Shown in pieces: positions 1 through 12,900 of a DNA stretch of 64,000 nucleotides. The DNA lies in NCBI RefSeq assembly GCF_000149955.1, contig NC_030987.1, positions 2,009,354 through 2,073,353 of the forward strand, read 5' to 3'. The notes under the pieces are model-generated. The model made no database searches. It saw only the letters and a program-made list of their open reading frames with translations, and was not told where the DNA came from. A program made the translations under genes and the position numbers. Each line of letters begins with the position of its first letter. Position 1 is the first letter of the stretch. Source of the DNA: Fusarium oxysporum f. sp. lycopersici 4287. Taxonomy: Eukaryota; Ascomycota; Sordariomycetes; Hypocreales; Nectriaceae.

Positions 1-370
1 TAGAATGTTAATGGCAGACCCAGAGTAGAAAGGTATCAATGACTCCTTGGGTTTGAGAAGCCAAGCTGAAGAACGAACGACCAAGTGAGGAAAACATACT
101 GGGTAGACATCCTCCCGGTCCAATGGCCCAGAATTCGGAGAGAGCCGTGCTCACCAGAACCTCAATGGCCTGTGAATTTGAACCCAGGGAAAATGAGATG
201 GTAGACCAATTGCCATCGCTTCCAGTCCTGTCTTGTGTATTAACATCGACTGCAACAAAATAGGACCGAGTAACGTACCAACCACCAGAGGGCAACAAAA
301 CAGGTGCAGGGTCACGGGCTTGTGCGAGTTGCACGAGAAGGAAGTACGATCCAAGGATGATTGACCACAT
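1..370 (-). CDS. Secreted aspartic-protease-like protein, 5' part only
   Basis: This is the first exon of a gene that runs off the left edge of the window. The ATG lies at 370-368. About 18 hydrophobic residues ending near LAQA form a signal peptide. The segment DGNWSTISFSLGS, followed by a VLVST...W...GC stretch, matches the N-terminal strand pattern of a fungal family of A1-peptidase-like proteins, many of which carry a later membrane span. The exon probably ends at 100, because a consensus GTATGT donor starts at 99; the acceptor must lie at or beyond base 1. The catalytic Asp motifs are not in the window, so protease activity cannot be judged. The fold assignment rests on the short N-terminal motif only. 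Confidence 0.5.
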
Positions 371-814
371 CTCGAGTCTGGCAGAGAGATGTGAGAAAGC
401 CTGTCGTTTTTGACCCTCACCAGAAAGGTCATCCTAGGTTCGAAGCAAACATCCAACGAGATTTATTGAGCCGATAGAGTGGAGGTGACCGCAATGCGGC
501 ACATTCAACGTCGCGATTCACACCAAACAACGATCCCAGTGTCCAGTCAAGGGTCGCAGTGCAGTTAACACTAACAGCAGAGCGACAGGGAGCCGAATCC
601 TTCTTGATGATGGCCGCTATGGTTCAACACTGGCACGGAATAATGATTCGTTGAAGCTGCCGAGGCCGGATAAGAGCGCAAACCAGTGAGTTTGGTGACA
701 ATGGAACTGAGAGTTTGTTGGAGTAGCCAGGGCGAGGCGACTGAAGATTAACGAGTTCTGGCCTTGTGCCCCTTCTCAGTGGCCTTGGACTGAAAAGAAA
801 GCCACAGAGTAGCG
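371..814. other. Intergenic, upstream of the secreted protein gene
   Basis: I see no supported gene or RNA here. The left part should hold the promoter of the leftward secreted-protein gene. The short ORFs present overlap that gene's leader in another frame. Confidence 0.4.
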
Positions 815-1372
815 TTACATGGCTTTGGCCATTTCTAGCTTGGCTTGGCCCCCAAAGCTATGGTGCGGAGCGCGGAGTGTTCCTTGGCATTCACTAGGCC
901 ATCCTGAAGAGGTCGCAGGGGTAATTTGTTCGTTATTGGCTGAGTTGAACAACCTTATCGTCTCGAGGAGTTCCCTCTTCCATCTTGAATACATAGCATC
1001 CACGAAGAAGGACTGTTTGGTCGGAGGGGAACTTCCGGTCTTTTCAAGTTGCATTGCCATCAGGACTTGTCGATGCTGTAGGGCTTCAAGATGTCGTTGC
1101 ACCATGCATGGCTGTGTTTTGCTCTACGTTTGCTCAATTGTATTATTAAGTGATATCGTGGCACCTTTGAGGGAAACAAAATATTTTGGTGCTTTTGAAA
1201 TTCTGGAAACAATCCTTGTCCCCTGTCGACAAAGGGCCTCGATCCGTCTGACATGGCGCGCATACTCGGCGTAGAACCCTGACGCCGGCAAGTCGGTGGC
1301 TGGAAAGCGTTGCACGACTAGTAAGACCCTGGCTGCAGGTTCAACGATATCAATCAATACTGACGGGTCCAT
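815..1372 (-). CDS. Possible small hypothetical protein (two exons)
   Basis: Two open stretches on the minus strand could form one protein of about 160 residues. The first starts at ATG 1372 (MDPSVLIDIVEPAARV) and has helical, Arg/Ala/Leu-rich composition. The second ends at the stop at 815 and contains a helical segment rich in Gln, Leu and Arg. A joining intron of about 66 nt (1112-1177, GTTTCC donor, CACAG acceptor) keeps the frame, but the donor is weak and no good branch site is seen. An MDP- start followed by hydrophobic helices is common at the N-termini of fungal STAND-type proteins, but the similarity is too slight to name a family. It may not be a gene. Confidence 0.28.
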
Positions 1373-2622
1373 CAATATCAACTTCGATAATAAACTGGTA
1401 TCACCGAGTGCCCCTCCAGTGTAGTTTGGTCAGCATACTGTAACATTTGAACGAAATTTTGAGCCAGTGTCTGGGCATCCACACAATAAACCAGAGCTTA
1501 TTTCACAATGGCAATTTCCGACGACCTGAAGATCTTTTGAAATCGGACCCGAAAGTTGTTGTTGCCGGTCGGGTGTGAAAATTGCAAATACCGAGATTTT
1601 GCTTCTGATCCATCTTCTTCAGCTCCGTCTGCCAGTGTCGCTCTTCAGCTCCATGTGGAAACCCGAATGGATATCATTTGTTTGAATTTCAGCTGGATGT
1701 AACTTGAGACATCATATTGGGTCTGCGTAACTTTGATTGTCCCACCGTTCCCACCGAATGTTTCCCGGAAGGTCGGGATTGATGAGGTGGTAACACTCTG
1801 AGTTTAACTTGTGCAAATTATCGCTGGCTCTTCCGATTTTTTACTTTTGGGACCTTTGTACGTCCGAGAGATGAAATGAAACCCGAATAAGTGATGACCT
1901 GCCAAGGAGAATCGACCGTTCTGGAGTGTCATGTTCTGGGCCAGGCCGGACAGAGTTGATGGACGCATTTACAAGGGAGTTTTCGCATAGGATGGAAGGC
2001 ATCAGCCACATGCATTCTGGGCTTTTGGTGGGTGTCCATGCAGCACACAGCACACAGTGCAACTATATGAAAGGCCAGGGCTGTTTGTGTCTCCCGCCAC
2101 CAAAGAAAGCCCTCCGGAGCTATTCTACTAGAGCGAGGACAAAAGTAAGATCCAGAGATGAAACAATACAAGAGAGGAAGGCCCTGAGAGGTCGAGTCAA
2201 TTAGCAGCCCCAGTTGACCTGAACTTACATGGTTGTTCGCTTGCGCTTACGCCTTGGACGACGTAACCCCTTGTCACCATGCACTAGAGCCAGTTGCTAG
2301 AGGCTGGAGGCGGGTTCATTAACCTCTGAGCCCCTCCCCAGTCATGCATCCGATCTTATGATTGATTTTCTCACCCTAAGTTATTATCGACAACGTCGAA
2401 AGCCGTTGTGGTCATTGCGTGAAGAACCATCCATATAGGTGGCCGATGTGAGACCAATTCATCAGGCAAGGCCCAAATCACTCGTTTAGAGGCCTGTCCT
2501 AGTCGATTCGGTTTGGTGAGCTTGGATGACAGACGAAAGGAGCTCGAAACGATCAGAGCGAAAGTTAGTGCAGGACGGAACAGCCAGTCTATGCTGTCTG
2601 TGTGTTGTGCTATATCGACAAT
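1373..2622. other. Intergenic
   Basis: No convincing coding region or RNA gene is seen. Overlapping short ORFs around 1840-2200 on both strands lack codon bias and domain-like sequence. The right end should contain the promoter of the GPI-protein gene. Confidence 0.4.
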
Positions 2623-5127
2623 ATGAGGGCGCAAGCTATTGGACTGCTCTCAGTCGCAACGCTTGTTCCTTCTATTGTCGGTGTTGCTGTACCTAGAGGT
2701 AAGCCTTCGAATTGTCCCACCAGTGTTAATTATTGTGCATTTCCCTTGAAAGATGAAGGGATGGAAGAGAAGAATCGTAGCTAAAGATTACCTTGCCTAT
2801 CAGCCCCATCCGAACCTAATCAGCCAAACCCTCGGCGCTTTCCACTGAATGAAACGGCCATCGCGACTGCCCCAGACGGCAGTACCACTCGCTTGCTATC
2901 GATAGCATCAACGTCAATAACACAAGTGGAAGAGGAATTTTCCTCCCTTCCTGAGCAAGCATCTTCTACAGAAGTTAACTTGTCAACAGCAGCAGAGACA
3001 AGTTCTGATTACTCTGTTCAGAAAGTGCCAATAACTTCACCGTTGGATCATGTGGCCACTTCATCTCAGAGCACTCGATTTACTCTAGAAACTCATCTTC
3101 GATCTTTCTCGGAACCTTCAGCTTCACATTTCATCCAGACAATTCCTAAATCTGCTGCTCTGGCGAATGGCAACCCGTCAGATCATGATAGAGATTCAAG
3201 CTCTGTAGCAAATCAAGCCGATCTCCAGGCTTCGGCTCAGAGGAGACCACACCAGGGATTTGCACATTCTTTTACACAAGCCGCACCCAACAACACCAAA
3301 CTGAAAACACAAGCATGCGGCCCTGGTTACAAGTCTTCCTGCGGATGGATTCCCTCGGTTACGTCGAAAGGAAATGGGACATACACACCTGGACCATGGA
3401 CGTCTGGTACATTGACGCTGATAGCACCAACGTCAGTGTTACCGTGCACGACATTGCAGGATAATGAACCCATCACCGAGTATTCCATCGTGTATACATC
3501 AACGATAACGTTCTTTGGAAACCGCAGTGATTACACGCCACCGTACCCTACTATCAGTACTCCCAACATTTGCGAGACAGAGGCTCCAAGCCCATCATTC
3601 TCAAAGATTGTCCCATCCCATGGCTCCGAGGAGTCTGGCACATTCCCATGGCCAGGCTCTGAATTAACTAAGGAGCCCCCTCAAGGTTGCTTACGGGGGA
3701 AATCTTGTGCTTCAGAAAAGCCTCCTGGTTGGTCGAATCCGACAGCCGTTCCTGAAGTGCCAGGTTTAACTATGTCAAGTTCGAGAATGACTGTGACATT
3801 CATAACGACTGACAAGAACCCGGCGGTTGTATTCCCTACAGAGCCGCCGCCGCACTTCGACCGACCGACTGATGGAGGGGGTCTCCCTATGAGTAACAAA
3901 CAACTGCCCCAGCCTTCCAAAGCACCAGGCTCGAATCACCCAGATTCTTCTGGAGGGCACGGAAAGTTGAGTCCTCAGTCAGGGCCACAGCCTGACGTGA
4001 AGCCGCGACCTTCAGCAGAATCTGGACCGAGGTCGACATCAGGACCGCAGCCAGCAATCGAGCCACAAGGGGGTCCACAGCCCCAATCACAGCCTGACAC
4101 CGAACCTGAACCCCCTAGGAAGTTTTTTGTGACTGCCAGGGGTCAAGAAGTCATTGTCAATGACAAGACCTTTTCCAGTCTCAGACCAGATCAAACAACA
4201 ACAGTTACTGTCGATTATGGAACATTCACAATTCGCCCAACAGAATTGGTTGGTGAAGGAGCAACAGTTAGGAAACCGCAGCCTGTAGGTACTGTGATTT
4301 CCGTTGTCAGCCCTACAAGTGCGACTATTGGAAAGATACCTGTTACTGTTTCGGGCACGGAAGCTATTGTGGACGGCACGAGGCTCAAAATTCCTCTTAT
4401 GGGCACGACCACAAGGCTTCAAGTTTCTGTCGTCGGGTCAAATACTATTGTGGAGGAGCGACAAGTGTCCATTGCGCCTGGTAGAGTGGTGGTTGATGAT
4501 GAAACACTTACATACCATGGGGTCGGTGGTCCTCAGACAGACGTAATCATCGGAGGTGGTGAGATGGTCACTGCAGTTGGAAAATCTGTGTTTGTCTTTC
4601 ACTCTACGACTCTGATATATGGAACTGGCACCCCCGTGACAACGGAAACAATAGATGACGATACTATCACTGTTGGGCCAGAAGGTATTGTTGTCGACGG
4701 AACAACTCTAGGCGGGTCTGACGCTGAGCTCACTGACACCAAATATCGAATTGTTGGTGGAGCGACCATCACCAAAGTCAACCCTTCATACGCGATAATC
4801 GATGAAACGACCTTCACTGCCGGGCCTGGTGCCAAGAGCACAACAAAAGAGGCCGGTGGTGAAACCATCACGATCGGGCCCAGCGGTATTATCATCGGCA
4901 CAATGACAATAAAATACCCCTTCGGGGCTTCAACTGTGACCACCATCGAGGCGAAAGCAACAGCGTCTGACGAGTTACCTGCTGCAACAGGAACCGGCAA
5001 CAACAATGCCAAAGAGGATGGAAAGAGTAAGAAAGACGATGACAGCGGTGGGATTTTACGACGGCCAGGTTTGGCAACAGGAATGACTGGGTTATGCATA
5101 GCGTTTGGCGTTTGGATTCTGTTTTGA
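2623..5127 (+). CDS. GPI-anchored Ser/Thr/Pro-rich cell surface protein with beta repeats
   Basis: This is predicted to be a secreted cell-wall or plasma-membrane protein of 799 residues. Exon 1 (2623-2698) encodes a signal peptide (MRAQAIGLLSVATLVPSIVG). A 105-nt intron (2699-2803, GTAAGC donor, CAG acceptor) removes an in-frame stop at 2782 and joins the long second exon in phase. Residues of about 30-390 are Ser/Thr-rich, suitable for O-mannosylation. Residues 390-465 are rich in Pro, Gln and Gly. Residues of about 470-745 hold several degenerate beta-strand repeats with TxTxGPxGIxxDGTT-like cores. The last 19 residues are hydrophobic after a polar Lys/Asp spacer, which is a GPI-attachment signal. 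Such repeat proteins are often misnamed IF-2 in databases. No catalytic domain is visible, so a structural or adhesive role is inferred. Confidence 0.85.
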
Positions 5128-6513
5128 ACCTGGCATTGGACATGATTCGCCATATTAGGATCCGTCAGGAAACAGAGTGGCTTCTTGCTCTTGGTTTTGG
5201 CATGACAATAACTAGCATTGCATGAAAGATTTGGAAATATGGATGAGAAACACGGTATACGAGTATTACACATTGATCACGGTTCTGTATCAGATGACCC
5301 CGAAACTCCCCAAATGAATGCTTGAACATCCAATCTAATGCGTATTATGGCTCATCAAACAGGACTGATCAAAATTCTTATTTCAGTATATAATGAGCCA
5401 CAACATCTGAGATCACTGTCATGCAAAGCCAATATCTATCTGTATGCTCGACACAACTCACGACAAGCTTGGAGCCATTTTACATGGATCATAACACTAC
5501 CAATAAATTACTGGCGTCCTGGCTAATTCTTTGTACGCAAACAGCGCAGGGCCAGCTTTAAATAAAGTCTTCTCCATGAGTCGCGGTTTAATTTTCCTAT
5601 GTATCTCGTTAAAGCATTTGATATAACACAAGAAATCAGCAGTTTCAGACTCTATCTTCACTCTTTCAATTGTGGGGAAATCTGAGTGGCTGAAAGCTTA
5701 AATGCACTTGTCATGGAAGATAATAATCCAATCAAGGGCTGGCAGAAAATCGGATTTGGCAGAGCCAATCCAAATGACTGATCAAGCTTAGGAAGTCCTA
5801 GAAGAATAGTCCAGGGTTGTTGAGGTCTTTATTTGGTTTCAAGGATTAGAGATGCTTGCTACCAGAAATGGTTAACTACCCAATTCCTGTAGGGTAGGTA
5901 TTGCAAGTTTCCTTAGTGGCAGAATTACTGCCTCACTCATTTATGTACTAAAATAGCAATGCTAACTTACACACTGATGAGGAGATTCCGGTGTGTATAG
6001 AAAATTCTGACCAACGAGTAAGCCGCTGGAGGCGAACTTGATGTGGCTCCATCGCGAACACCTTGATGACTCACAGTATCCAAAGTCGAGCTCAACAGGC
6101 AGGCAATGATAGTTTCACCGAGGAGATGATATAACGAGGGAAAAAAATAAAACTTAAAAAGATAATACACACGTTTCAATAACAGATTCTTATAACATCT
6201 TGCACTTCATCGAACACGATGTCTTATAGTGCTCGTCTATTGGCTCATCAGTGTATCAATAGTGTCTCGCGCCGGCTTATCATCGGCAAAGTTCAAGATC
6301 GGAAACTCGACGCGCCGCGAGGCAAAAAAGGGAAACTTCCTCTTGGAACGATCATCACCTCGACTAACACCTCATCTTTGCGACGAAACACCTTAACAGC
6401 GCACAAACAAGCTCCTCAACTGCTTCATCATCCTCGCCCCGGCATCCTAGACTGTGCAGATATCTTGTGCACGGTCAGCATCCTTATCCCCCGAGTTCCA
6501 AGCCTTCAGCTAT
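5128..6513. other. Intergenic, 3' of surface protein and 5' of F-box gene
   Basis: This AT-rich stretch holds no supported gene. A 117-codon ORF at 6219-6572 overlaps the start of the F-box gene in another frame and has no domain-like features. The right part is the likely promoter and leader of that gene. Confidence 0.4.
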
Positions 6514-9500
6514 ATGCAACAAGAGCCTCTCGAGAATACAGAACATTTGATTCACCGAGACAACCCTTATAAAACCTCTCTCTCCCAGCATGGCCCCCTT
6601 CACCATGACCCGCGTGGCCTTCGCCGAGTCTACTCCGGAGACTCAAGTGGCGCTGAACCGGGCTCTGCACTGGCACTCCGCCGTCCCTCCGGCCATGACG
6701 TCGATGCCGACTTACTCGATGAGGAGCTACGTCGACTGAGTTTGGGTCATCGCTCGACTGTTCGACCTTCAGCTCCTGGCCAGCGCATCTCCGAGTACGA
6801 AAATGCAATGACACCGCCTACTCCAAAGAAGGCACTGGGCTTCAAGGTTATCAAGCGCTCCGAAACTCCCTCTGATGGTGTGCAGCTTGAAGACTTCCCA
6901 AACGGTGCGTCATACCATTCAACATGATATTTTCTACAGTATCCTAACTCGAGCTCACTTCAGAGATCTTGACACATATTCTTTCGCATCTTCACTCCGA
7001 TTCGCACGCCGCAATTGCTCTCGTCTCCAAGCGATTTTATGCCCTCATCACCAGTTCTCATGCTTGGCGCATGGCCTTCCTACGATTCTTTCCAGGTCAT
7101 GAAGCACTTGAGGTCAAGAAAAATGTGGACATGTGGGCTCACAGCTCGCACGACCTGATACAGTCTGAGTCTCGTTATTTCACTCGTCTTACCCCCATGG
7201 CGTCATGGAGAAAGGAATACCTTCTGCGCACCCGCTTGATTAGAAGTCTGGCTCGTGGCAAACCAGGCGCATCCTTTGCCTCTGGAGGTATTGGCGCATC
7301 TGTTCGTACCGGGAAGAAAACCAGCGCTGTGTTGACGTACAACTCCAAGCTGCCATGGGCTGTCACGAATATTCACGCTGTCTTCACAAACGGAAAGAAA
7401 CCACCAAAAGCTATCCACGGAGCTGCCGACCTGGGAGTAGCTTCAGTCAGTGACCCTACCAACGGAAGGATTGAGAAATGGGGATTCGTTGACCCTTTCA
7501 GCTCTATGCAACTTGATGAGGTGTTCCCCAACCTTGTTCCCTTTGGCTTGGGGGAGGGTCCCGCAGCAACTCCCAATGTCCTCGATGTAAGCCAGCCATA
7601 TGGCGTTCTTGCAGGTGAAGGATTCCCGGGCGGTCGTCCCTACTACCGTCCTGTCAATGAGAACCGTGGACGATATCTCGGTGCGGATTCTGGTGTTGTT
7701 GACACCTACCCTGATATCCCTAAAATACCAGAAATGTCTGAGGCAGTCTGCAGTGTATGGTTGGCCAAATCGCCGAATGTGCCAACAAATACGCAGTCAA
7801 TGATTGGGATGCTGACTGGCTCTACCCTTGGTGTCGTCACTTCATACGCTCTTGGAACCGACTCTGGACCGCAACGATACCAACCTGGAGAAGTTACTGC
7901 GCGTTGGGTGCTTAGTCCTGGCGTTCCAATTATCTCTCTAAAGGTTGACGACAACTATAGCCTGAAGCGCAAGTCTTCAGCCAGGGTATGGATCGTTGCG
8001 CTCAATGCTCTGGGTGAGGTATTCTATCTGACTGAAACACCTACTGTACAAAACGCAACTAAGAGCGAAGATATCACCAAAAACGCTTGGTTCGCTGGAC
8101 GCTCAGTTTACTGGCATCTATTGGACTCCACTCGACGCGTTGCTCGACCAGATGATTCGGACAAGAACGCCATCAAAGGCGCATACTCGCCTCGGTCACC
8201 TTCCAACTCTATGAGCCTAAGTAAGAGTCAGTTGGCTGCTGAAGCACGAGAAATTGAAAAGTTCTTGCGCCAAAAACCTGCACACTTCCGAAGGGTTTGC
8301 GAACGATGGGATATGCAGCGCAAGCTGGAAGTCGATTTCGCCAATGATGACGGCCATGGTGCTGGTGAAAACATATTTGTCATCGATTGTGGACTAGCCG
8401 AAGACCGCCCTGCACACGTCGAGCGATACACTCGATCTTTAGTTCCTCAAGATGCACAATCATCATCAGTCGTGTTGGCTCCCACGCCTCCTGATGTCTC
8501 CGTCAGCGCTCAGCCGTCACTATTCGGGACTACTGCGGCAGAGGTATCACAGGGGCCCGATGAGAAGATATCTCAATCCGTCACATCTACTTCAGTGTCA
8601 TCATTGGATGTCCTGTCCCACCTTCATGAGTGGGAGAGTTGCTCCTTCAGGCTGAAGGGTCAAAGTCATGCAGTGATCACTAGTACCTCAATGGACCAAT
8701 CTAGCACGTCAGTCCTGACACTCGGTGAAGATCCTCTTCACTCGGCTGAGGAAGAAATTCCAGGCCGCAGATCTCGATTGTTTGCTATCGGCACAGACGA
8801 CGGGGCTGTGCTTGTCTGGAACGCTCGTGAGGATGCTAAGGCTACGGGCATCAGCCCGGTGCGACAAATCCAGACTGACTCCCCAGAAGTGTCCTGCGTG
8901 GCACTCTCGGCTATGTATGTTGTCCATGGCGGCAGTGATGGACTGGTGCAAGCATGGGACCCCTTGGCATCAACATTGGATCCCGTTCGAACTCTCAACG
9001 CAAGGTCAAATGGACGAGTGCCTCGACACATGGTCACAATGAACCCAACTCTGGACGAGTCAACTTACTCAGCAGTCGGTGCGATTTATCTTGACCCTGA
9101 TCCAACCGTCCTTCGTGGAGTCGTTTCATTTGGTGCTTTTCTGAGATACTGGGCGTACAGCTCTGCTAGTCACGCTTCAGGACGTAAGCGTCGGCTTAGA
9201 CACTCTGATGTTCATGGTCGTCTGGCCAGTCGTCGTCAAGGCGGAGCAGTCATTGATTTTATCGCTGCTGAGGAGGCTGAAATCAAGAGGGAGAACGAGC
9301 AAAAGGCCAGAGAGCAGAACCGCCTGCGCAATCGCTTTGGTGTCGGTGCGCTCGGTGACCTGACTGAAGAAGAAGCATTGCGGTATGCGCAGATGGTCTC
9401 CGAGGAAGCCTTCCTTTTCGAGGAACAACGTCGGACAAGCGACTCCGCTGCCGATGCCAGCCTGGATACTGCCTCGACATTCAGTGAGACCACTACTGTT

Positions 9501-9944
9501 GATACCGTCACCCCTGAGCCAAGTGTCTCGGACATGATAACTCCCCCGTCTGCCTCCACGGATAAGATTGAGATAACGCCTGTCGAGGACGACTATGAAC
9601 AACAGGTTCAACAGGCAATCCGCCTTTCTCTGATGGAAGGCGTCAATGATAACCCCGCATCACCCCAAGCAGCGAGCTCCGGTGATTACGAATTCTCGCT
9701 GACATACAAACCCAAGCCTGGCAGGAAGAACAAGACATCTGGAACTGTGTCGCCTGGATTTTCCAAGTCGGGGTCATCAAACAATATCCAGCCTAGGGAC
9801 TATGACCTTGAACTTGCTCTGAAGCTGAGCATGGAGGAGCAGGGTCTGTCAGCGTTTGACGCAGCGTCAGACGTTCGACGCGATGAGTTCCCGGCGCTGG
9901 AAACTGAAGGCGTCGGTAAAGGGAAAGGGGTACAGAGGTGGTAA
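6514..9944 (+). CDS. ufo1: F-box protein with WD-like repeats and ubiquitin-interacting motifs (Ufo1-like)
   Basis: Predicted substrate receptor of an SCF ubiquitin ligase, 1123 residues. A 59-nt intron (6905-6963, GTGCGT donor, CCTAACTC branch region, CAG acceptor) joins the exons inside the F-box. The F-box runs from about residue 125 to 160 (LEDFPNEILTHILSHL...VSKRFY). WD40-like strands appear near 735-790 (IGTDDGAVLVWN and GGSDGLVQAWD). Two C-terminal ubiquitin-interacting motifs lie near 1010 (QQAIRLSLMEG) and 1078 (LELALKLSMEEQ). F-box, WD repeats and tandem UIMs in this order are known from yeast Ufo1, which directs Ho endonuclease turnover; this protein is much longer than yeast Ufo1. 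The chosen ATG at 6514 is the first in frame; a 49-codon ORF in another frame begins at 6590. SCF function is inferred from domains. Confidence 0.88.
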
Positions 9945-12900
9945 TTTAGTGCATCTGCTGCATTGTGTGTCTCGTCGTTCACAGCTTTACATTCGATGCC
10001 ATGGGTCAACACGGTACGTGTTCGTGCCACTGGCTTATCTTTTACATAATTGGACTTTTTATGGGCATCTATCCTTTCCCGCCTGAGCTCAGCTCCGTTG
10101 CTGAACGAGTAAACACCGTGATACGATTGATGATCATGAACTATACTCGTGATCCTGTTGATATCTGTTCAGAGATTGTCTGTTTCGTAATGGCTGCTAA
10201 TTCGAGGTCATCATCACGAGAAGCATTGCCCATTTTCTCAACACCCCTTAATGCAAAAAAGCACTTATCGAATATGTGTAACATGAATGTGTTAAGGCTG
10301 GAGCTTAGTCAAAACTGTTTGTATAATATTTCCTAGTATTGCAATCACTGTATCCCATGAATAAGCTCCAGCCTTAACACATTCATCTCGAAATCAATGG
10401 TTTTGTAGGAACTTCTGTTTGGTCTATGTCAATTTGTCAGCGCATATTGCCAAGAATGCAGCAAACACAGTCGCCATAGCGAGTTAGGGCTGAGTTGTGG
10501 GAGCGAACAAAACGCTTTAAAGTGTTTAGTGACTCTTAAGAATGTATGAGCTATTCTAACTATAGAGATGCATTTAATGATACTGAACGCTTAGTATCAG
10601 TTCTTCGGAAATTGGAAGGTGTAGGGTAAGACAACTAAGCGCTCAATGTCACTATGTACCTGAGAGTTAGGATTTTATAATAAACTGCTTGCTATCTAAT
10701 ACAGTATTACACACAGCAAGGTGGTCTACTACTCCCAACATCGCTCACGTGTTTTGTCATCACGGAGGTTAGTATTACACTGATGGGTTTCTAGTCTAAG
10801 TGCACCAATTGACGCTGAGCGTACAAACACCTTCCTTGACCGGAACTCACCTGAACTAAAGTTCGGTTTAGAATTCTCACTAATAAAGAGTCGCGAAGAC
10901 ATGCCCCTGATATTAGCAGTTGCTCCATGGGCGCACTGTTAAGTGGGAGCACCTAAAGGTCCCGGTCCATCCGGCAGATGAGAACAGACCAGCTTGCGAT
11001 TTTGCGGCCAAGGTCCTGTATGTAAGTTGCTGTTGCTATTCTCCCTCAAGTAACATCCCCGATCAAAGGTATGTTGCTCGCATGTTCACGGATGAGTAGA
11101 ACATGTCTCGGATGCCCCGACTTGCAAGAGCTATCACATGCTTGGAAGTAAACCCAAAACGACGCTCTGCGAGGCAAGGCGAAATATGCAATATCATATC
11201 ATTACGCGTGGCATAGACAAAGAGCTCAAAACTTTGGCAGAGTGTAACGTTGCAACTTGACAGCCAGACTCCTCCTCGGACCAACTTCCCGCTGCATGGA
11301 ACTTATAAGGGACCTGCATAAGAAAGGCATCTCCAAGGGCCCAGTTTTTGCGGTTCAAAGATCCTGAGACTTGCGTGAACCGAGTCTCTATTCTCCGAGA
11401 TATACTGGAGACTCGATGTTCCTGAGTTGCCAGCTCATCAGTCCCAGAGAGGTGAGGAAGCCGCTATGTAACTCAGAACGAGACAACGGGACATCCGGCA
11501 GCGTTCCGAGCAACAGCGTTCAGGGCACGGTCCCTGATCATAGAGCTAATCTTGCACTCTGATAGAACTATTATCAGGAGGCATGAGAATAGCTAATCGC
11601 GGCTGGAGATGCGGTGTTCCGGCCGCGCTCTCCAGTCGCCGGATATTGGTGGCGGGGAGCGGATCCGCGGGACGGGATGGGCCGCAGCGCCACTGATGAA
11701 GTCGAAAGGATCCAATTTTGAACGGACGTTTGCTTCATTCAGCGATGTTGTCGTAGATAATTTGCATGATCTCGACAGAATATTCGTTATGTTGCTGCAA
11801 CCGTTGACAATGGTACTTGCTCGCCACGCAGTTGAATTAGACATCCCTGCTCAAGAACCTGGTCGTTATGACGAAGGTTTCTGCACTGCTGGCTCCGGGC
11901 TATTGGGTCATCAGGCCATGACACCAAGAACTCAAACTCGGGGATACTTAGTGTTGCAGCATGCAGCTACAATCCAATCCAGTGCCCTGCAGGCTTCAGA
12001 CCAATGGGCAAAGTTGGCTTCTGAACCAGTGCCCACTGGTGCTGCAGCGCTCTGCGGATAACCGGCCACCGTATTTCGGCCGTAGCTATTATGTAGTAAT
12101 GTAGCAACGAACAAATACATGAGGTCTGAGAAATGCTCAGGAAGGTAATCACCCCAGGCAGACCCGTCTTCGGGTGTCAATATGCCCGACGAGCGTCTTG
12201 CCTTTCCAGGGACTGTCTCCGACCAAAATCAGGCCCTCGCATGCTGTCAAGAAAGGTGTATCAGGAGACCGGAGCACTGGTGAGCTTTTGGTCAATGCTG
12301 CCATGGATAACCAAGGGTCTCTGTCGCAACAAATGTATGCTTTTTACTATCCTCATTTATGTTCCTGTTAGCTCGCTCGGTTGGATCCCTTATGGCGGTA
12401 CGCGAAACTATTTTCCTGAACCCTTGTAGGGGTCAAAGTTAATCCCTCGATAGGTATGTGTGGCCTTGAAGCTGATTGCCTGCCGCCATCAGTAACCCTG
12501 CCAGACTATCCGAAAACATTTTAATAGCCGATCCAGGGTTCACGGTCGAGAAGGATATCATTTTCCGTACTCCACCCTAGCTGGTTGGCATTGGTACCGT
12601 ACTGTATCAGTGTATCTCGATCATTTTTTCCTCTCTCGACTTTTGGGAACGCCGCAGCCGCCGCCGAATATTGGCAAGGGAATGTGTCTGATATTTGTGC
12701 TGTACTATACAGATGCCAAGTTGAGGGGGGGCGGCTCACGACTCGTAAACAATGCAGACATAACCAATGCGAAGGTTTTGCTCGAATGCAAATGATGAAA
12801 AGGCGTTCGCTGCAGTGGCCAGCAGAGGAGTTGGCCCCCCTCCTTGTCGCCCTTACGGCCTTACCTGATCCAGACTGTGTGCACGGCACACAGATGCGTC

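Noticed and set aside
4599..5273. 224-codon minus-strand ORF
   Set aside because: Antisense shadow of the repeat region of the GPI protein.
6219..6572. 117-codon ORF upstream of the F-box gene
   Set aside because: Overlaps the F-box gene start in another frame and has no domain-like sequence.
10560..10650. Short inverted pair CGCTTAGT/ACTAAGCG
   Set aside because: Only eight bases match, which is expected by chance at this distance.
11609..12180. Overlapping ORFs on both strands
   Set aside because: Looked at as a decayed gene; no frame shows a recognisable motif or a consistent series of lesions that would identify one.
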